From Smallanthus sonchifolius (Eukaryota; Streptophyta; Magnoliopsida; Asterales; Asteraceae): 64,000 nt of DNA. Shown here in pieces: positions 11,795-24,603 of this stretch. The translations under genes and the position numbers were made by a program. The notes below the pieces were generated by a model, which saw only the letters and a program-made list of their open reading frames with translations, made no database searches and had not been told where the DNA came from. Each line of letters starts with the position of its first letter. Within the stretch, counting starts at the first letter, position 1. The DNA lies in assembly GCA_023525975.1 (NCBI GenBank), contig CM042046.1, forward strand, positions 55,051,373 through 55,115,372, written 5' to 3'.

Positions 11795-12804
11795 ACAACC
11801 TCATGATCATATTTTGGTCCCTTGTGCAAAATTGCGTGTTTGATGCGTTATCATATGTTTTATAAACAATTATGTTTGTTTTTTTAGTTGATATTTTGCG
11901 TTGTTATATGTTATGATATACTAACTTATTATACCCAATGTTTCAGTTGTAAAGGCGATCCAATCTATGTGAACACCATATATATATATATATATATCTC
12001 TCATGTGTATTGTTTGTAAGTTATTTTTTCATCATTTATTAACTAATTAATTTATATTTTATTCTGTTATTATCAAATTAATATATTTTCAAGCAAATAA
12101 TGATTTATTTAAAATGTTACACAATTACATCAACAATGTTTTATTTATTTAAATTTACAATTACAAAAAAAACATAAAAAAACTTTGGTTACTGATTCAA
12201 AATTTTCATGCATTCATTAACGAATTTTTAAAACACTAAAAAAAATACATAGTTATCTAATTAGCACAATTTTTATACTGTATATTAATTAAAAATCAAT
12301 TATAGAAATCCAATATAGTCAAATTTTAGTTAGTAACTCTAATCGTTCCTTTTTTTTTAAATCATGTTTTTATGAAATAATATATTCATTAATAAAATAT
12401 AACTTTATTAAAAATCAAATATAGATAGAATTGATTGTCAATATTTATTTAGTAATATAATCATTCCGTTTTTTATAAAATCCCGTTTTTTTGAAATATG
12501 GTCATTATTTTTTGTAATTTATTTTTTCATCATTACTAATTAATTTATATTTTCTGACAGTTTTTATTATGAAATAAATTAGTAAATATATTAAAAACTG
12601 GATTTACACTTAATCATTTTATTTTTGGTAAAGATTTAAAATATATTTACACTATAACAATAAAAAAATATAAATAATTAAATTTTAATTTTATTTGAAT
12701 TTAAAATATAAATCATTTTATTTTTGGTAAAGATTTAAAATATAAATAATATATCAACGATTTTATGATGATTTTTTTTGGAATTCTGTAATTGTATTAA
12801 CTTT

Positions 12805-13005
12805 GAATTTTTATACAATTCTTTAATTGTAGTAACTAAAATCGGATTGTTGGGAAAATTAAACTAATTTGAAAATAATTCATATTTAATGCTTCAAATC
12901 CTTTCAATTTTTATACAATTCTTTAATTATAGTAACTAAAATCGGATTGTTGAAAAAAGCCAAATAATTTTGAAAAGAATTCATATTTAATGCTTCAAAT
13001 CCTTT
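12805..13005 (+). repeat. Tandem duplication, unit about 100 bp, two copies
   Basis: Each unit carries ttatacaattctttaatt, then agtaactaaaatcggattgt, and later cttcaaatcctttcaat. The matching phrase starts at 12811 and 12911, an offset of 100. The copies differ by a few bases. Confidence 0.75.
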
Positions 13006-13064
13006 CAATATTTTAAAAAATATTATTAACCAATTAATTTAATCACACATAAATTTCAAGACTC

Positions 13065-13072
13065 TATAAATA
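13065..13072 (+). promoter_or_regulatory. TATA box of the RPA-like gene (putative)
   Basis: The string tataaata lies in actctataaatataacc. A purine/pyrimidine-mixed leader follows and ends in a GT donor at about 13141, then the ATG exon at 13219. Spacing fits a promoter with a 5' UTR intron. Confidence 0.4.
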
Positions 13073-13218
13073 TAACCACTCATTCATACAACTAAAGCAC
13101 AAATCATTACTCTCTGTCACCAATTAAACTTCAAAACAAGGTAATATATTTTAAATTCTATCATGTAGTATAATCTTATAATGTTATCTAATTGAATGCA
13201 ATTTATTTGTATAGCTTC

Positions 13219-16146
13219 ATGGAGTCTGAAAAAATTTCGATGCTAAATGCCATTGACGTTTTAGAAGACAACTTTACTATCAAGGTGCGTCTACTCAGAA
13301 TGTGGAAACAGAGTTCCTAGGAAAAACCCAATGAGATAACCGCAATAGACATGATTATCATGGATGAACAGGTTATGATTCTATTTTTTTATTTTATTTT
13401 TTAAATTTATTTACTTTGTCTAAAAAAATTAAGATTTGGATGCCTATTAATATAAGTCTTTCTTCATCAATACTTTTATAATTACCGTCCATAACTTTTA
13501 TTATTATATCAAATATAACATAGGCAGTTTCACATATGCAGGGAACAAGGTTGCAAGCATCACTTTTGAGTAGATTCTTTTATAAGTTTGAGAAACATCT
13601 CCAAGAGGAATGTTGTTATGTTATCAAGAATCCCACTCTTGGGTACAACAACTCAAAGTACAAGTATGTTGATAATGAAAACAAAGTTTGTTTTCACTAT
13701 AAAACCACACTAACAAAAGCCCCTGATTTTGGTGGATCAACCTATGGTTTCGATTTTGAATGCTTTAAGAGTATACTAAATCATGAGTCTACTGAGAACG
13801 GGACAATTGGTAAGCTTATTTTCTCAAAAATGTTATATAGAATTTTTAATAATATTTTTTACATGTTTCCCATTAACTAAAATAACATTATTTTGTGTGC
13901 TATGTATAGATGTGATTGGTTATGTAACCAAATGTTTCAACCCAGAAAATTTTAAAAAGAAAGATGGAACAGAATCTGAAAAAACAACTCTGGAGATTGC
14001 TGATCTTGAGTGGGCCACGTTTTTTATGTTTTTTTTTACGCCAAATAATTTTTATAAATTAACGTCAATATTTTAAATTTTATTTATTTATCAGGGGCAT
14101 AAAGATATTTACAACTCTATGGGATGAATACTCTAGAAAAATGTCTCATTACATTTCATTGAATCCCGATCTCCATGATCATGTGGTGATTATTTACAGT
14201 TTGAAAAGTTGAAGTGGTTCAAAGGTTTTATTCCAACCCTATTAACTTTTTTTAGAAAACCCATAACACATGACTTATTTACAAAAATTATAATGATAAA
14301 TAACTTTATATCTGTGTTAATAAAATTTCAGGTAAACCATATGTTAACAATTCCTTCAACGTGAGTAGGTTATTGATTAACACCGATGTTGATGAAGTTG
14401 TTTCCTTTAAGAAAAGGTTTGTCCTCTACTTAATAACTGTTTATATATAGATAGATTATATAATTTTTGATTAAATCTAATATATCAATAACATAAATAA
14501 TTTAAACATCCAAATATATACAGTTTGCTTGCAAAATCAGATGGGCTAACATCATCGAGTAGCCGTGGATTTGTTGATTCAATCATCTCCAGTGTAGAGG
14601 ATGAATTTCTAATCAGTTATCCGTTTTGCAATATTACAGAATTATATGACATCCACGAGGTACGATTATCCGTCTAAATGTTATATACTGTTAATATTTA
14701 TAATCTAAATATATAAGATAGATTAAAATTTAATATATTATATTATTCAGGTAAAATCAGTTATAATACTTGCAACAATAAAAGGTATATGCAGAGATCA
14801 ACCGTGGTTTTATATGGTGTGTAAGCATTGTAACATGAAGGTCACAACCAAGTATGTCAGCACTGAAATTGGTGACAAATCTGATGATTTTGTTGAAAAC
14901 AAGATAATGGAATGCAGTAATCCACAATGCAACTATCATGTTGTCTCTGCATACCCAAAGTGAGTAAAGAAATAAATAATTTGTTAATTATTTATTGGTC
15001 TTTTAATAAACTTTTTGTTAAATAACAAATTTATAAAAATAAATTATTGTATTTCTGTTCACAGATTTAAAATTACCATAAGGGTTCAAGATCTTACAGG
15101 AACAGTGACACCTACATTATTTGAGAGCGAAGCTTCAAAGCTATTAAACAAAACTGCAAATGAATTGATCGAAAAACTGAAAATTGAGGTACACTCATAT
15201 ACTTTATTAACACTTGGAAAATTATTTTATAAATCAATAAAGTTGTATGTTGATCCTTTTAATATACTGTACGTTTTACAGTGGGATGATGGTTTTTTTT
15301 CCTGATGAGTTAGAAACGTTGTTGGGAAAAAAATTAGCTTTCAACATTGAGGTGACCGAGTTTATCTTAAGTAAAAAAAATTGGCATACATATGGAATTT
15401 CAAAAGTTACTGAAGACAGTAAAATAATGGCAGCACTTGAAAAGAAATCAATTCTGTCTCAGGTAACAAATAAAACATATTAAAAAAACATATATTACCT
15501 TTGAAAATATAATATTTCAAATACTTAACTTATCAAACAACAATTTTACTTGATACATGACATTGAATTTACAGAACACTGAATTTGACTCTATGAATTA
15601 CAATATGTCTGAATTCCAATCTCAAGATTCTGTTGCAGTCAAGGTATGTCCTATAACTTTATACACAAATTACACCAATGAGACATTGAATTTTAACTTA
15701 GCAAACAACAATTTTACTTGATATATGACATTGAATTTACAGAACACTGAATTTGACTCTATGAATTACAATATGTCTGAATTCCAATCTCAAGATTCTG
15801 TTGCAGTCAAGGTATGTCCTATAACTTTATACACAAATTACACCAATGAGACTATATATTACCAATACTTTTATTAATAAATTTTATTAAATTTTCCCTT
15901 TTTTAGGATTCTATATCATGTACCGGTGACAGTCTAACACCGCTTTCCGTTTCTAAAGACATCAACTGTCAACCTGTCAAACTTAATAAAAGAATCTTGG
16001 AAGAAATATATGATGTTGATGATGAATTGGCTACATCTGCAACCAAATCACGTGCATGTTATAAAAAAGAAGATGGGGGCGAGGATTCAAAGATCGAGGA
16101 TTCAAAGATCAAGTTGCTGATACCAAAAATTAAAAAATCACCATAG
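13219..16146 (+). pseudogene. Helitron-borne RPA70-like single-strand DNA-binding protein gene, decayed
   Basis: The first exon is 13219-13371 (leader, FTIK, VRLLRMWKQ). Next come 13542-13809 (OB fold, with YVIKNPTLGYN and FDFECF) and the 13910 exon (DVIGYVTKCFNPENF). Later exons give TTLWDEYSRKM, SYPFCNITELYDIHE, a Cys4 zinc ribbon (CKHC..CSNPQC, near 14824-14930) and a C-terminal OB fold (TIRVQDLTGTVTPTLFE). The last exon closes with LLIPKIKKSP. Known family: RPA large subunit, which binds ssDNA in replication; Helitrons often carry such genes. Three lesions are visible: an in-frame TAG at 13318-13320 (codon 34), a 2-base shift near 14197-14201 before the LKWFKG motif, and a T8 homopolymer shift at 15293-15300. 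A 168-bp segment with a whole phase-0 exon is tandemly duplicated near 15519-15854. The gene is very probably non-functional as written. Confidence 0.82.
15519..15854 (+). repeat. 168-bp tandem duplication containing a complete 69-nt exon
   Basis: The exon starts aacactgaatttgactctat at 15575 and again 168 bp later at 15743. Each copy has its own upstream acceptor (tttacag) and downstream donor (aaggtatgtcc). The exon is phase 0, so both copies could be spliced in without breaking the frame. Confidence 0.85.
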
Positions 16147-17116
16147 TTGGTTTTAGTTTTATTTATTTTATCTATCTATATGTTGAACTTTTTTAAAGTA
16201 TGTTATTTTGTCGTGACATTATTTTGCTTTTTGAACACTATGAATGTCTTTTTTTCGGTATTAATTATTTATTTGGTTTTATAAAGTTATTTTTAAAAGT
16301 ATAATTTACATGTTATGTTTCTTTTGGTTTTAAATTCGAGCGTTGTGTACGCTTTTCCAAGGTTAAATACTCAATATTCTATGAATTATTATTTTATTGA
16401 TTTAATTAATCTCAACACTTCAAAATTGTTATGTAAAAAATAATATCAACAAAAAATCGAGTAAATTCGATTTATTAATGTCGATTTGCATACATCCATT
16501 AAATATTTTACCCTGAATATTGAACCCCCACTTTTAATATAGTAAATAAATTTTGAGTATAATCAAACCCGCGTCTAAACATTCCAAATCCCCCCAAATA
16601 ATCAAATTAAAAACCTTCTAAAAATATCCAATCTCATTCAATATCCAATTAGAATTAGAGAAATTAATGTTGATATAATTTTTTAATTACTACCTAAATC
16701 CAATAATTTTTAACTTATTTGGGAAATATAATATGATTACAATCCATTCCATTATAACCTGACATCCCCACGAAGATTCTTAAATCAAAAACAGTTACCT
16801 TGACATTTAAAAAAAAAGCAAATCCAAATCTACTTTCAGTTTAAACAAAATAAATATTTTATATTTTAATACTTTTATTCTTTTCTTAATAAAATTTAAT
16901 AAAAAATATTTGGAAATATTATAAAAGTTAATGAAAAATATATATATAATCGGATTAAGAATATTACAAATGTTTTGAAAGATTTCAAAAATTATATTTT
17001 GAAATAATTTTCTAACATATATATTAAAAATTCGATTTTGTCTTAATTTCCTTATTTTTGGTAAAGATTTAAAATATAATTACTTTGTAAAAATATTTTT
17101 AACGTCGGCAATTTGA
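16147..17116. other. AT-rich Helitron spacer
   Basis: Nothing recognisable beyond low-complexity A/T sequence. The Rep part expected before the helicase is not here; helicase homology starts abruptly near 17117-17138. Confidence 0.6.
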
Positions 17117-19236
17117 AATACTTTTATAAAATTTATTGGTAGAATTCATTCAGTTTCTCCTGCGCTTGGTGAAGCCTATTTCTTAAGAATACTTTTAAAT
17201 AAAGTAAAAGGACCAACATCATTTGAAGATATTCGTACAGTAAATGGTCATGTATGTGATACATTTAGAGATGCATGTTATGACCTAGGTCTGTTAGACG
17301 ATGACATGGAGTATATTGAAGCAATCCAAGAAGCAAGTCATTCTGGCTCTGGTTATTACCTAAGAGGCTTATTTGCAACAATTCTAATGTCTAATAGCTT
17401 GTCAAGACCGGATTTTGTATGGGAAAAGACATGGAAATATTTGTCAGATGATATTCTATACAACCAGAAAATATTATTAAACAATCAAGGTATGTTATTC
17501 TTTAGATGGTTGAATGTACTTTAATATGTTCCATCTTTTCATACAAATATTTCATTTAAATTGAATTTTTTTTTTCATTTTCAGATTTATTACTTACTGA
17601 AGATCAAACTAAGAACTTGACTTTGTTACAAATAGAGAAATTTCTGCTTCGTAATAACTCTACATTACGAAACTACAACACCATGCCTTATCCTGACGAT
17701 GAGAGTATAAGTTCTGCACAAAATCGATTTATTACCGAAAAATTGTCATATGATATACATTTGTTGCAGAAAGAGCTACATACTCTTTTGAATCAACTAA
17801 CAAATGAACAAAGAAACGTTTTTAACAAGGTAATGACGGCTGCTAAAGATAAGAAAAGAGGTGTGTTTTTTCTGTATGGTTATGGTGGTACTGGTAAAAC
17901 TTTTCTATGGAAATCATTATCAACAGCAATTAGATGTAAAGGTCAAATCGTTTTAAATGTTGCTTCAAGTGGTATAGCATCGTTGCTGTTGACAGGAGGT
18001 AGAACAGCACATTCTAGATTTCTCATTCCTCTCAATTTTAATGAAGATTCTATTTGCCGTATTAAGCCAGGTAACGAAGTTGCGTATTTAATAAGTCAAA
18101 CACAATTGATTATCTGGGATGAAGCTCCGATGGTTCACAATCATGCATTTGAAGCGTTGGATAGATCTTTGAATAACATATTGTCCCCAAATAATTCAAA
18201 CAAAAGTAACATACCATTCAGAGGTAAAGTTATTGTATTTGGTGGAGATTTTAGACAAATCCTACCTGTTGTGCCAAACGGAAGCAGACAAGACATTGTA
18301 AATGCTGCTTTATGTTTATCATATATTTGGAGAAAATGCAAGTTGCTAAAGTTAACAAAAAACATGAGACTGACCATTGGTAATGACACAGCTGATCTCG
18401 AAAAGACACAAAACTTTGCAAAATGGCTTTTGGACCTGGGAGAGGGTAATGTTGGTGGCATTAATGAAGTAGATGCGGTGATTGATATACTTATTACTGA
18501 ATCCGTCGATCCTATTGGTAGTTTAATTGACTTTGTCTATCCATATATTCTACAAAACTACAAAAATCCTCAATTCTTTCAAGAAAGAGCAATACTTGCA
18601 CCGACAAATGAAGTAGTGCAGGAGATTAATGATCGATTTTTGTCAATGTTTCCCGGTGAACAAAAAGAATATCTAAGTTCAGATAGCATATGCCAGTCAG
18701 AACAGTTAAACGATAATTTCCAACAAAGTTTATACTCACCGGATGTTCTTAATGGTCTTAAACTTTCAGGATTGCCAAATCATAGTTTAGTTTTGAAGGT
18801 AGGTGTGCCTGTAATGTTGCTGAGAAATATTGATCAGAAAAATGGGTTATGTAATGGAACTAGATTACAAGTCAAATCTCTTGGTAATCGTGTTATCGAG
18901 GCCGAGATAATTTCTGGTAGCAATATTGGGACTCGAACATTTATTCCAAGAATAAATTTAACGCCTTCAGACAAAAGAATCCCTTTCAAGCTACAAAGAA
19001 GGCAGTTTCCACTCTCGGTTTGTTTCGCCATGACAATAAATAAGAGCCAGGGTCAGTCACTATCAAGAGTTGGATTGTTCTTGAGGCAACCGGTTTTCAC
19101 TCATGGTCAATTATATGTTGCGCTTTCAAGAGTTAAAAGCAGAGACGGGTTAAAAATTTTAGCCTTAGACAATGATGGAAAAATTACAAACAAAACATCC
19201 AACGTTGTATACAAAGAAATATTTACTGATTTATGA
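17117..19236 (+). pseudogene. Helitron PIF1-like helicase, N-terminally truncated (no Rep)
   Basis: Two exons: about 17117-17489 and 17585-19236, joined by a GT-AG intron in phase 1. The frame stays open to the TGA at 19236. The region before the helicase (GPTSFEDIRTVNG, ACYDLGLLDDD, SRPDFVWEKTW) is that of Helitron RepHel proteins. Helicase motifs are complete: Walker A GYGGTGKT, Walker B IIWDEAP, GGDFRQILPV, TINKSQGQS and YVALSRVKSRDGL. Known role: DNA unwinding in rolling-circle transposition, in the same protein as an HUH endonuclease. Here no Rep domain and no upstream ATG exist; only an internal Met at 17306 or 17617 could start translation. The helicase core looks intact, so loss of the N-terminus may be the main defect. 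Confidence 0.88.
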
Positions 19237-19304
19237 ATTATGAAATGTATTCATCATTTTTTAGTCTCAAGTTGTATTTTGTTGTAAATTTATTTTATTT
19301 ATGT

Positions 19305-19334
19305 CCCTGTGTAATACACGGGTTCTAACACTAG
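19305..19334 (+). other. Helitron 3' terminus: hairpin and CTAG
   Basis: CCC-T-GTGT pairs with ACACGGG with one bulged T and an AAT loop (19305-19322). It is followed by ttctaaca and the terminal CTAG (19331-19334). This is the usual end-of-transfer signal of Helitrons. Confidence 0.8.
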
Positions 19335-19395
19335 TTCATATATATAATAACCGGGTCCCAAAAACTAGCTAAAATTTGTGATGAGCTTAGCTAAG

Positions 19396-22300
19396 CTAAT
19401 ACCCGGGCAGCATACCGAAACCAAGGTTGCCATTTAACACGTCATCATATTCAGCTCTAAACTTGTGAGCCACCTCCTCTGCCTTCTTGTTTCGGGCTAA
19501 CTGAGCCTTTTCCAACCTCGCGTTTGCTTCCACCACCTCTTCATGTAACAACTTTAGAGATTCTTCTAGAACCACCAACTCCAATCTCAACGGATCTTTT
19601 CCAAATTTGAGATTCTTCACCATGTCTAGCCTCTTACTGGCCCACGACAGATCAAACCCAAACCTCTCAAAATCATTCATTTCAGCCTCATCTGCTTCTC
19701 CGTCAATGCATCCACAGGTGCTTCCAGAAAACGTTTTATGAATGCATGCAGTTCTTTCAGAATGGACAGCCAATAAGGTTTTGAACGAACTTCTACCCCT
19801 TCAAATGTGCTTGGGTAGCGGTGCTCAACAGCCTGGAATATCTCTTTTGCTGCTTGTCCGACATAGTTCTCCCCACAGGTTCCTCTGGATGCTCAACTGA
19901 TGGTGCAGGGAACGCATTGTTGGTATCCTGTTCCACATTGTTCCCCTGCCACATTCCCACAGATTCCTCTGAAGTACCCATGGCTGCAACTGTATGGTTG
20001 ATCGCATTGATGTGATTGTTAATATTCATACCATCGCCTGCTGCAACTAAGTTTAATATAGTAATATGAGAATCAAACACATTAGGCTGTTACAAGATAG
20101 GGTAGATGTTAAAGATCGCAATTTACATACCATTCAAGATCCCGGGCACCTTGGCCAATTGATCTTCAAGATCATCAGTGGGCCCATTTGAATCCATAAA
20201 CCCTGACAATTCTGCTACAGCGTGGTCTAATGCATAAATCATCATTTTCCCAATCTATACAACATCAAAAGCAGGAAGTTATGTAAAACAAAAACATGCA
20301 CCAATTTCTTGATTCGGTGAATGAAAAAAATCATGTGCAGAAATTTCAGATGCTTTACGTTTAGTTTTTGTTGTTTGGCCCTGTGATTGTCGGGAAGCAT
20401 ACAAAGTTCTTTTTGTAAGCGCATACATTCACCAAGGCTTTCAGGAGAAATAAAGTTGAGTTCAACCTTCGTACTTGACTGTAAGAAGGAAATCTTATTA
20501 GCAAGCAGTGTTTTACAAATTAATTTCATGAGTTATATATATGTGTGTGTTCTGACCTTTAAATTTCGAACTTGATAAGGACAACCAGCGGGTATAAAAC
20601 TGCATCGCCTTGTTTTTGTTTGAAGGTCCATGGTTCGATTTCTAATCAGCATAAGAAAAGGATTGATGAATCTGTATATATACATGACAAGCAAACGGAA
20701 ATATACTTGATAAAGACATGCTAAACTCCTCTTTGAGCTTCCTTTTATGTTCCATGTTTAGGTAAAATGTCCGGTCATGTATTGGGTGAAAAACCTGCAG
20801 CATCACATAAGCTTTTGAACAAATTCATTGTGGCTATTATAATCTAGCAAAATACTACACAGACATGAATAATAAAAGCAGAGGTGGCCATGTCAGCCCG
20901 TTACTTACAGTTGGGTCGATTTGGGTTGTGTTTCACCTCTGAAAGGTCAAACGGGCAACAAAAGAGGGATGAGGTCAAATGAATTGAACTGGTCAAAAGT
21001 TATCCAAAGAATATTTTTAATGCATATTTGTTTAAAAAGGGTAGGTTACAATTGAAATAATATAATGTTTGTAATCATATCCTCTTGTATAGCAAATAAG
21101 GGCTCACAGAACACCACCATAGAGAGAATGCAGAGAAGATGAAAATGACACCCTTGACACAGTAGCAGATATCGAAAAAACAATACAAAGGAGATGATAT
21201 AGAAAAATTAAGTGACTCAAATTCAGATGATTAAATGATCTCATATAGTGAACACAATGGTGTGTGAATTTTCTGTTCAAGAAAAAATTAAACGATCTCA
21301 CATATCTTCTAGGCCCAAATCAATATCAATATTTGTTATGATAAAAGTGGATGGGATAGTTTTGAAGGAAACTTGTAATAGTATAAAATTACCTGCTGAA
21401 CTGAAAGACAACCCATATGCCTAAACTCTGCTGAGTGATTTCTTAGATATTCCTCTAACTTAGGTACATCCTGCCTCTGAAAGATATCCCACAGAGCACC
21501 TCCCTCCATTGGGTCACCATGCTCTTGTTTCACCATTTTTGTCTTGTTAAGCTTTGTGGATGCAATGACATCGGATTTTGTATGTGTCATCAGATTCACC
21601 TACAAGTTATTTTAGAGTAAGGATCAAATTAATGGTTATAAAAATGTTAACCAATGACATCCTAGCCTTGAAACAATGATGATTATCCATAGGACTGAAT
21701 GTATTCATTTTATTTAGTGGTCCTAACTGATTGCGTCTTGTTAGAATTTTATATTCATTTAAGCACATGTATTAGAACAAAATAGTATTTGAAGTATAAA
21801 AGAAACCATACGGTATCAGATTTTTCATAGTGAAGCTTAGTAACAGAGCAATATCCATCTTTGGCCCCATGTCTGGTTTTAGTGATAGATCAGGCAACTT
21901 AACAGCCAGATTAAGGTAGCCATTATCAGGTCTTTAAAAGGCAAGCAGTTAACGAATTCAACAAAATGGCGTGGCCATTCTCCTTGAGATAAGCTAAGGA
22001 AGAAGGTTGCCAATCTTCCAACTTCAAAATCAAGGGCAATCCTTGCTGTTTAAGTTGATCAGCAGAGTATCCATTACAGCATAGATTGATAGTCATCTGC
22101 ATATCATGAGTGATAGTTGCTTATGTTAATATGAGGTTTTCATGTAACAATCATACTGACCTTACTCCAATCCACGCAGTTGATTATGAGACAAGTTTCA
22201 AACACGTGATGAAACATATCCCTAAATGCCAAAGTTCATATGTGAAATAGTAGTATCATTTTGTTTGATTGAGATTACATAACAACAAGTATTGACATTA

Positions 22301-22470
22301 AAGTTGTTATGTAAGATCCTACCATTTGGTGATGCAAGGTTTATTTTGTGCAGTAAATCACGACGCACCATTTTGGTTCCCCAAAATCAAAATAAAATGA
22401 GGGGAAATGATACACGACCTCAACTTTCACCTTCAGAATTCTCCTTTTCTTTTTGCACTTGAGTAGTCGA
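19396..22470 (-). pseudogene. Decayed tandem duplicate of the JmjC gene
   Basis: Block-by-block similarity to the gene at 1904-7281 runs in the same order and strand. It covers the coiled-coil last exon (19396-19773 and 19793-20080, split by a frameshift and deletions), an exon ending at about 20250, 20360-20482 (LNFISPESLGECMRL), 20560-20640 (GCPYQVRNLK), 20715-20800, 21395-21597 (VPKLEEYLRNHS), 21810-22095 and remnants to about 22470 resembling exons 1-2. Internal deletions are clear; for example, the segment between the KMDI and TKLHYEK blocks is shortened, and the zinc-finger and second Cys-rich exons are missing. It shares the GCPY and HYEKSD variants with the first copy, so these predate duplication. 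The intron that holds the LINE in copy 1 is uninterrupted here. No functional product is expected. Confidence 0.85.
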
Positions 22471-24603
22471 AGCATGTTTGGGTGTTCGTTAATTTATTCA
22501 AACACCACCAGATAAATCATCTCAATCAATCTATTCAAATTTAATTTTACAATGTGTTCTCGAAACAAACGAAAGTATTCATTTTTTTTTCTCTTCAAAT
22601 CTTTTTAATACGAAGTCTTATTTTCTCTTCTTTTTCCTCCTTAAAAATTTAGAAAACACTCTTTCTCTTATTTCCTTTCTTTTCCCTCTTCAAAAAAACT
22701 CTGAAACAAATATTTATTTCTCCTTTCTTTCTTTTCCCACCTTAAATGAGACTCGGAAACACAGCGTTAGGTCGGTCATTGAACCGATCACTCTCAAACC
22801 GCTCAGACTTTTTTAAAATGTTTTTTTACATATTTTCCCATATTAAACTTCTAAATTGTATATATCCCTAACCCCTATTTTAATTACATATTTCCCCAAT
22901 TAACTTTAAAATTACCTAATTGACCCTTACAAATATTTAGGAAAGGGATATATGTAAATAGTATTTTAATTAGTTTATTAAGGATCAAATGGTGCTAAAG
23001 TAAGTTTTTTTAAATGAATTAGATAAATATGTAACATATAGGTTTTAAGAAGGGAAATATGTAATTAAATTTTAAGGTTGAGTAAATATGTAATAAATGA
23101 TCTTAGGAAGATGATATATGTAAATGACCTTAAAAAACTAGATGAGTTTATTAAGCAAGAGTAAATTGTTCTTTTCGTTCATGTATTTTAGTTATTTCTG
23201 TCAGTTTTATCTAATAAAATTGTTTTTCTCCCGTGTATCCTCATGATTTATAAAACTTGTTATTTTCATATAATCGTTTAACTTCATCCATATTTTAACG
23301 TTAAATGAGGGGTATTTAGGTTTTTTAATATATTCTTTATTTTATTATTTTTTAAACCCTTAATTACTACGGTTGTCCCCCCTCCCCTTAATTCATCATT
23401 ATGATCGTCCCTAATTCCTCAGTTACGATCGATTGTGTTAAAGGTGGCATGTCACGTTATATGTTTGTTTAACATGTTTGTGTTGGTGTTTAAATTAAAT
23501 GACATTTGTTGGGGTTCAACACTCGTTATAATTAACATAATTTGGAATAAAATCCATATTTATAAATTCTTTTAATAGTAAGTGTCAGTTGCATTTGCCA
23601 CTGACAACACCACCCCATCCACTTTGTTAAATGGTAAAATGGCCTATCAACTTGGTAAAATGTCAGTAGATTCATCAGAAATAGCATCTAAACGTTTTTT
23701 TTTATATATTTGGTGTCACATTATTAAAAGTAGCGCATGCAATGTTTCACCGAAATAGTCTCTAAACGTGAAATCGACTATAAAAACATCTTTTTATTAT
23801 ACTGGTGTCTTTTTATATGTGGGTTTATAACACTTTACGTACTTTACACTAACTGTTATTAGAATTTCCGTTAAATGACCAATATACCCTTACATTTAAA
23901 AAAAAACAAAAGAAATGGTTGACCCGTTTACATATGAATACCCATTTACCCTAACACATTTGACTTCAACGACTCATCCCCAACCCTAGCCACCCCACCA
24001 CTCCGACGACGACCTCCTCGTCCTTCAAGTTTTGATCTGGTTTCAATTTGGTTTGATATATAAACCCATAAAACTTGAACAACATGGTTTATAGGGACTT
24101 CAGAACACCCCAAAACAGGGTGTGAAGGTTCGTTAGATTCACTTATATAGTGGAAGATTTTAAAAACATTTCATTACATGTTAAAAACTTTACAACTTTC
24201 AACTTTAAATAAATCTATACTACGTGGACCTAATTTCCTTGTCAGATAGTCTGTAGATGCCAATTACGACTCACCTAGTGTCACACCCTGCTTCAGTCAG
24301 TCTAATACGTTGCCGGTTCAATCAGTCTGCTAATTTGTAATTTTTTCATGTATCCATCTATCTATCTAGTTTTATTAAGTTCATAATAAATAAAGAATTA
24401 AAAGATATGTCATCAACCGTATTGTATTAATATGCCCCGTATATAAGAGGTGGGCGTGGAAATAACGAAGGCCTAAAAGCATATATGGGGTATGGCCACG
24501 TAAGCTAGGCGACGTGTGAGTCAACGGCTGTTTGTATCATTTCATTTGGGGATCTTTTTGGTGTTTGTTTACAATCTTTGGGCTTCCAGATTGTGGATCA
24601 AGA
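22471..24603. other. Intergenic region with degenerate repeats
   Basis: No gene was recognised. It contains a pyrimidine-rich stretch (about 22610-22740) and a degenerate relative of the fold-back element at 38692 (see 23158-23350). Near 23690 and 23760 there are repeated phrases about (a)tctaaacg. The final 150 bp should contain the UBC32-like promoter. Confidence 0.5.
23158..23350. repeat. Degenerate terminal half of a fold-back/MULE-like element
   Basis: The block from agagtaaattgttcttttcg through cgttaaatgaggggtattta follows the same order of phrases as the terminal repeat at 38692-38880 (gagtaaactgtcaatttcg ... ttaaataaggggtatttcag). No clear opposite end was found nearby. Confidence 0.5.

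Larger units (their letters stand above)
11507..13064. other. AT-rich Helitron interior
   Basis: No gene was recognised. It holds the right 43-bp repeat (11751-11794), an (AT)n run near 11979-11997, a 100-bp tandem duplication (12805-13005) and a phrase, tttttggtaaagatttaaaa, that recurs near 12626, 12720 and 17057. Confidence 0.6.
8970..19334 (+). mobile_element. Helitron (10.4 kb) carrying a B3 gene, an RPA-like gene and a Rep-less helicase
   Basis: The 5' end reads TCTATCCTATGTAATAAAAG and the 3' end reads TTCTAACACTAG. The element lies between A (8969) and T (19335), as expected of Helitrons, which insert into AT. An imperfect hairpin (CCC-T-GTGT / ACACGGG, 19305-19322) lies about 8 nt upstream of the terminal CTAG. 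Its cargo in order is a B3-domain gene (10132-11506), an RPA70-like gene (13219-16146) and a PIF1-like helicase remnant (17117-19236), all on the plus strand. The HUH Rep domain and most of the N-terminal Helitron region are absent, so the copy is not autonomous. It was inserted between the two JmjC copies, 61 bp from the 3' end of the second. Confidence 0.85.
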
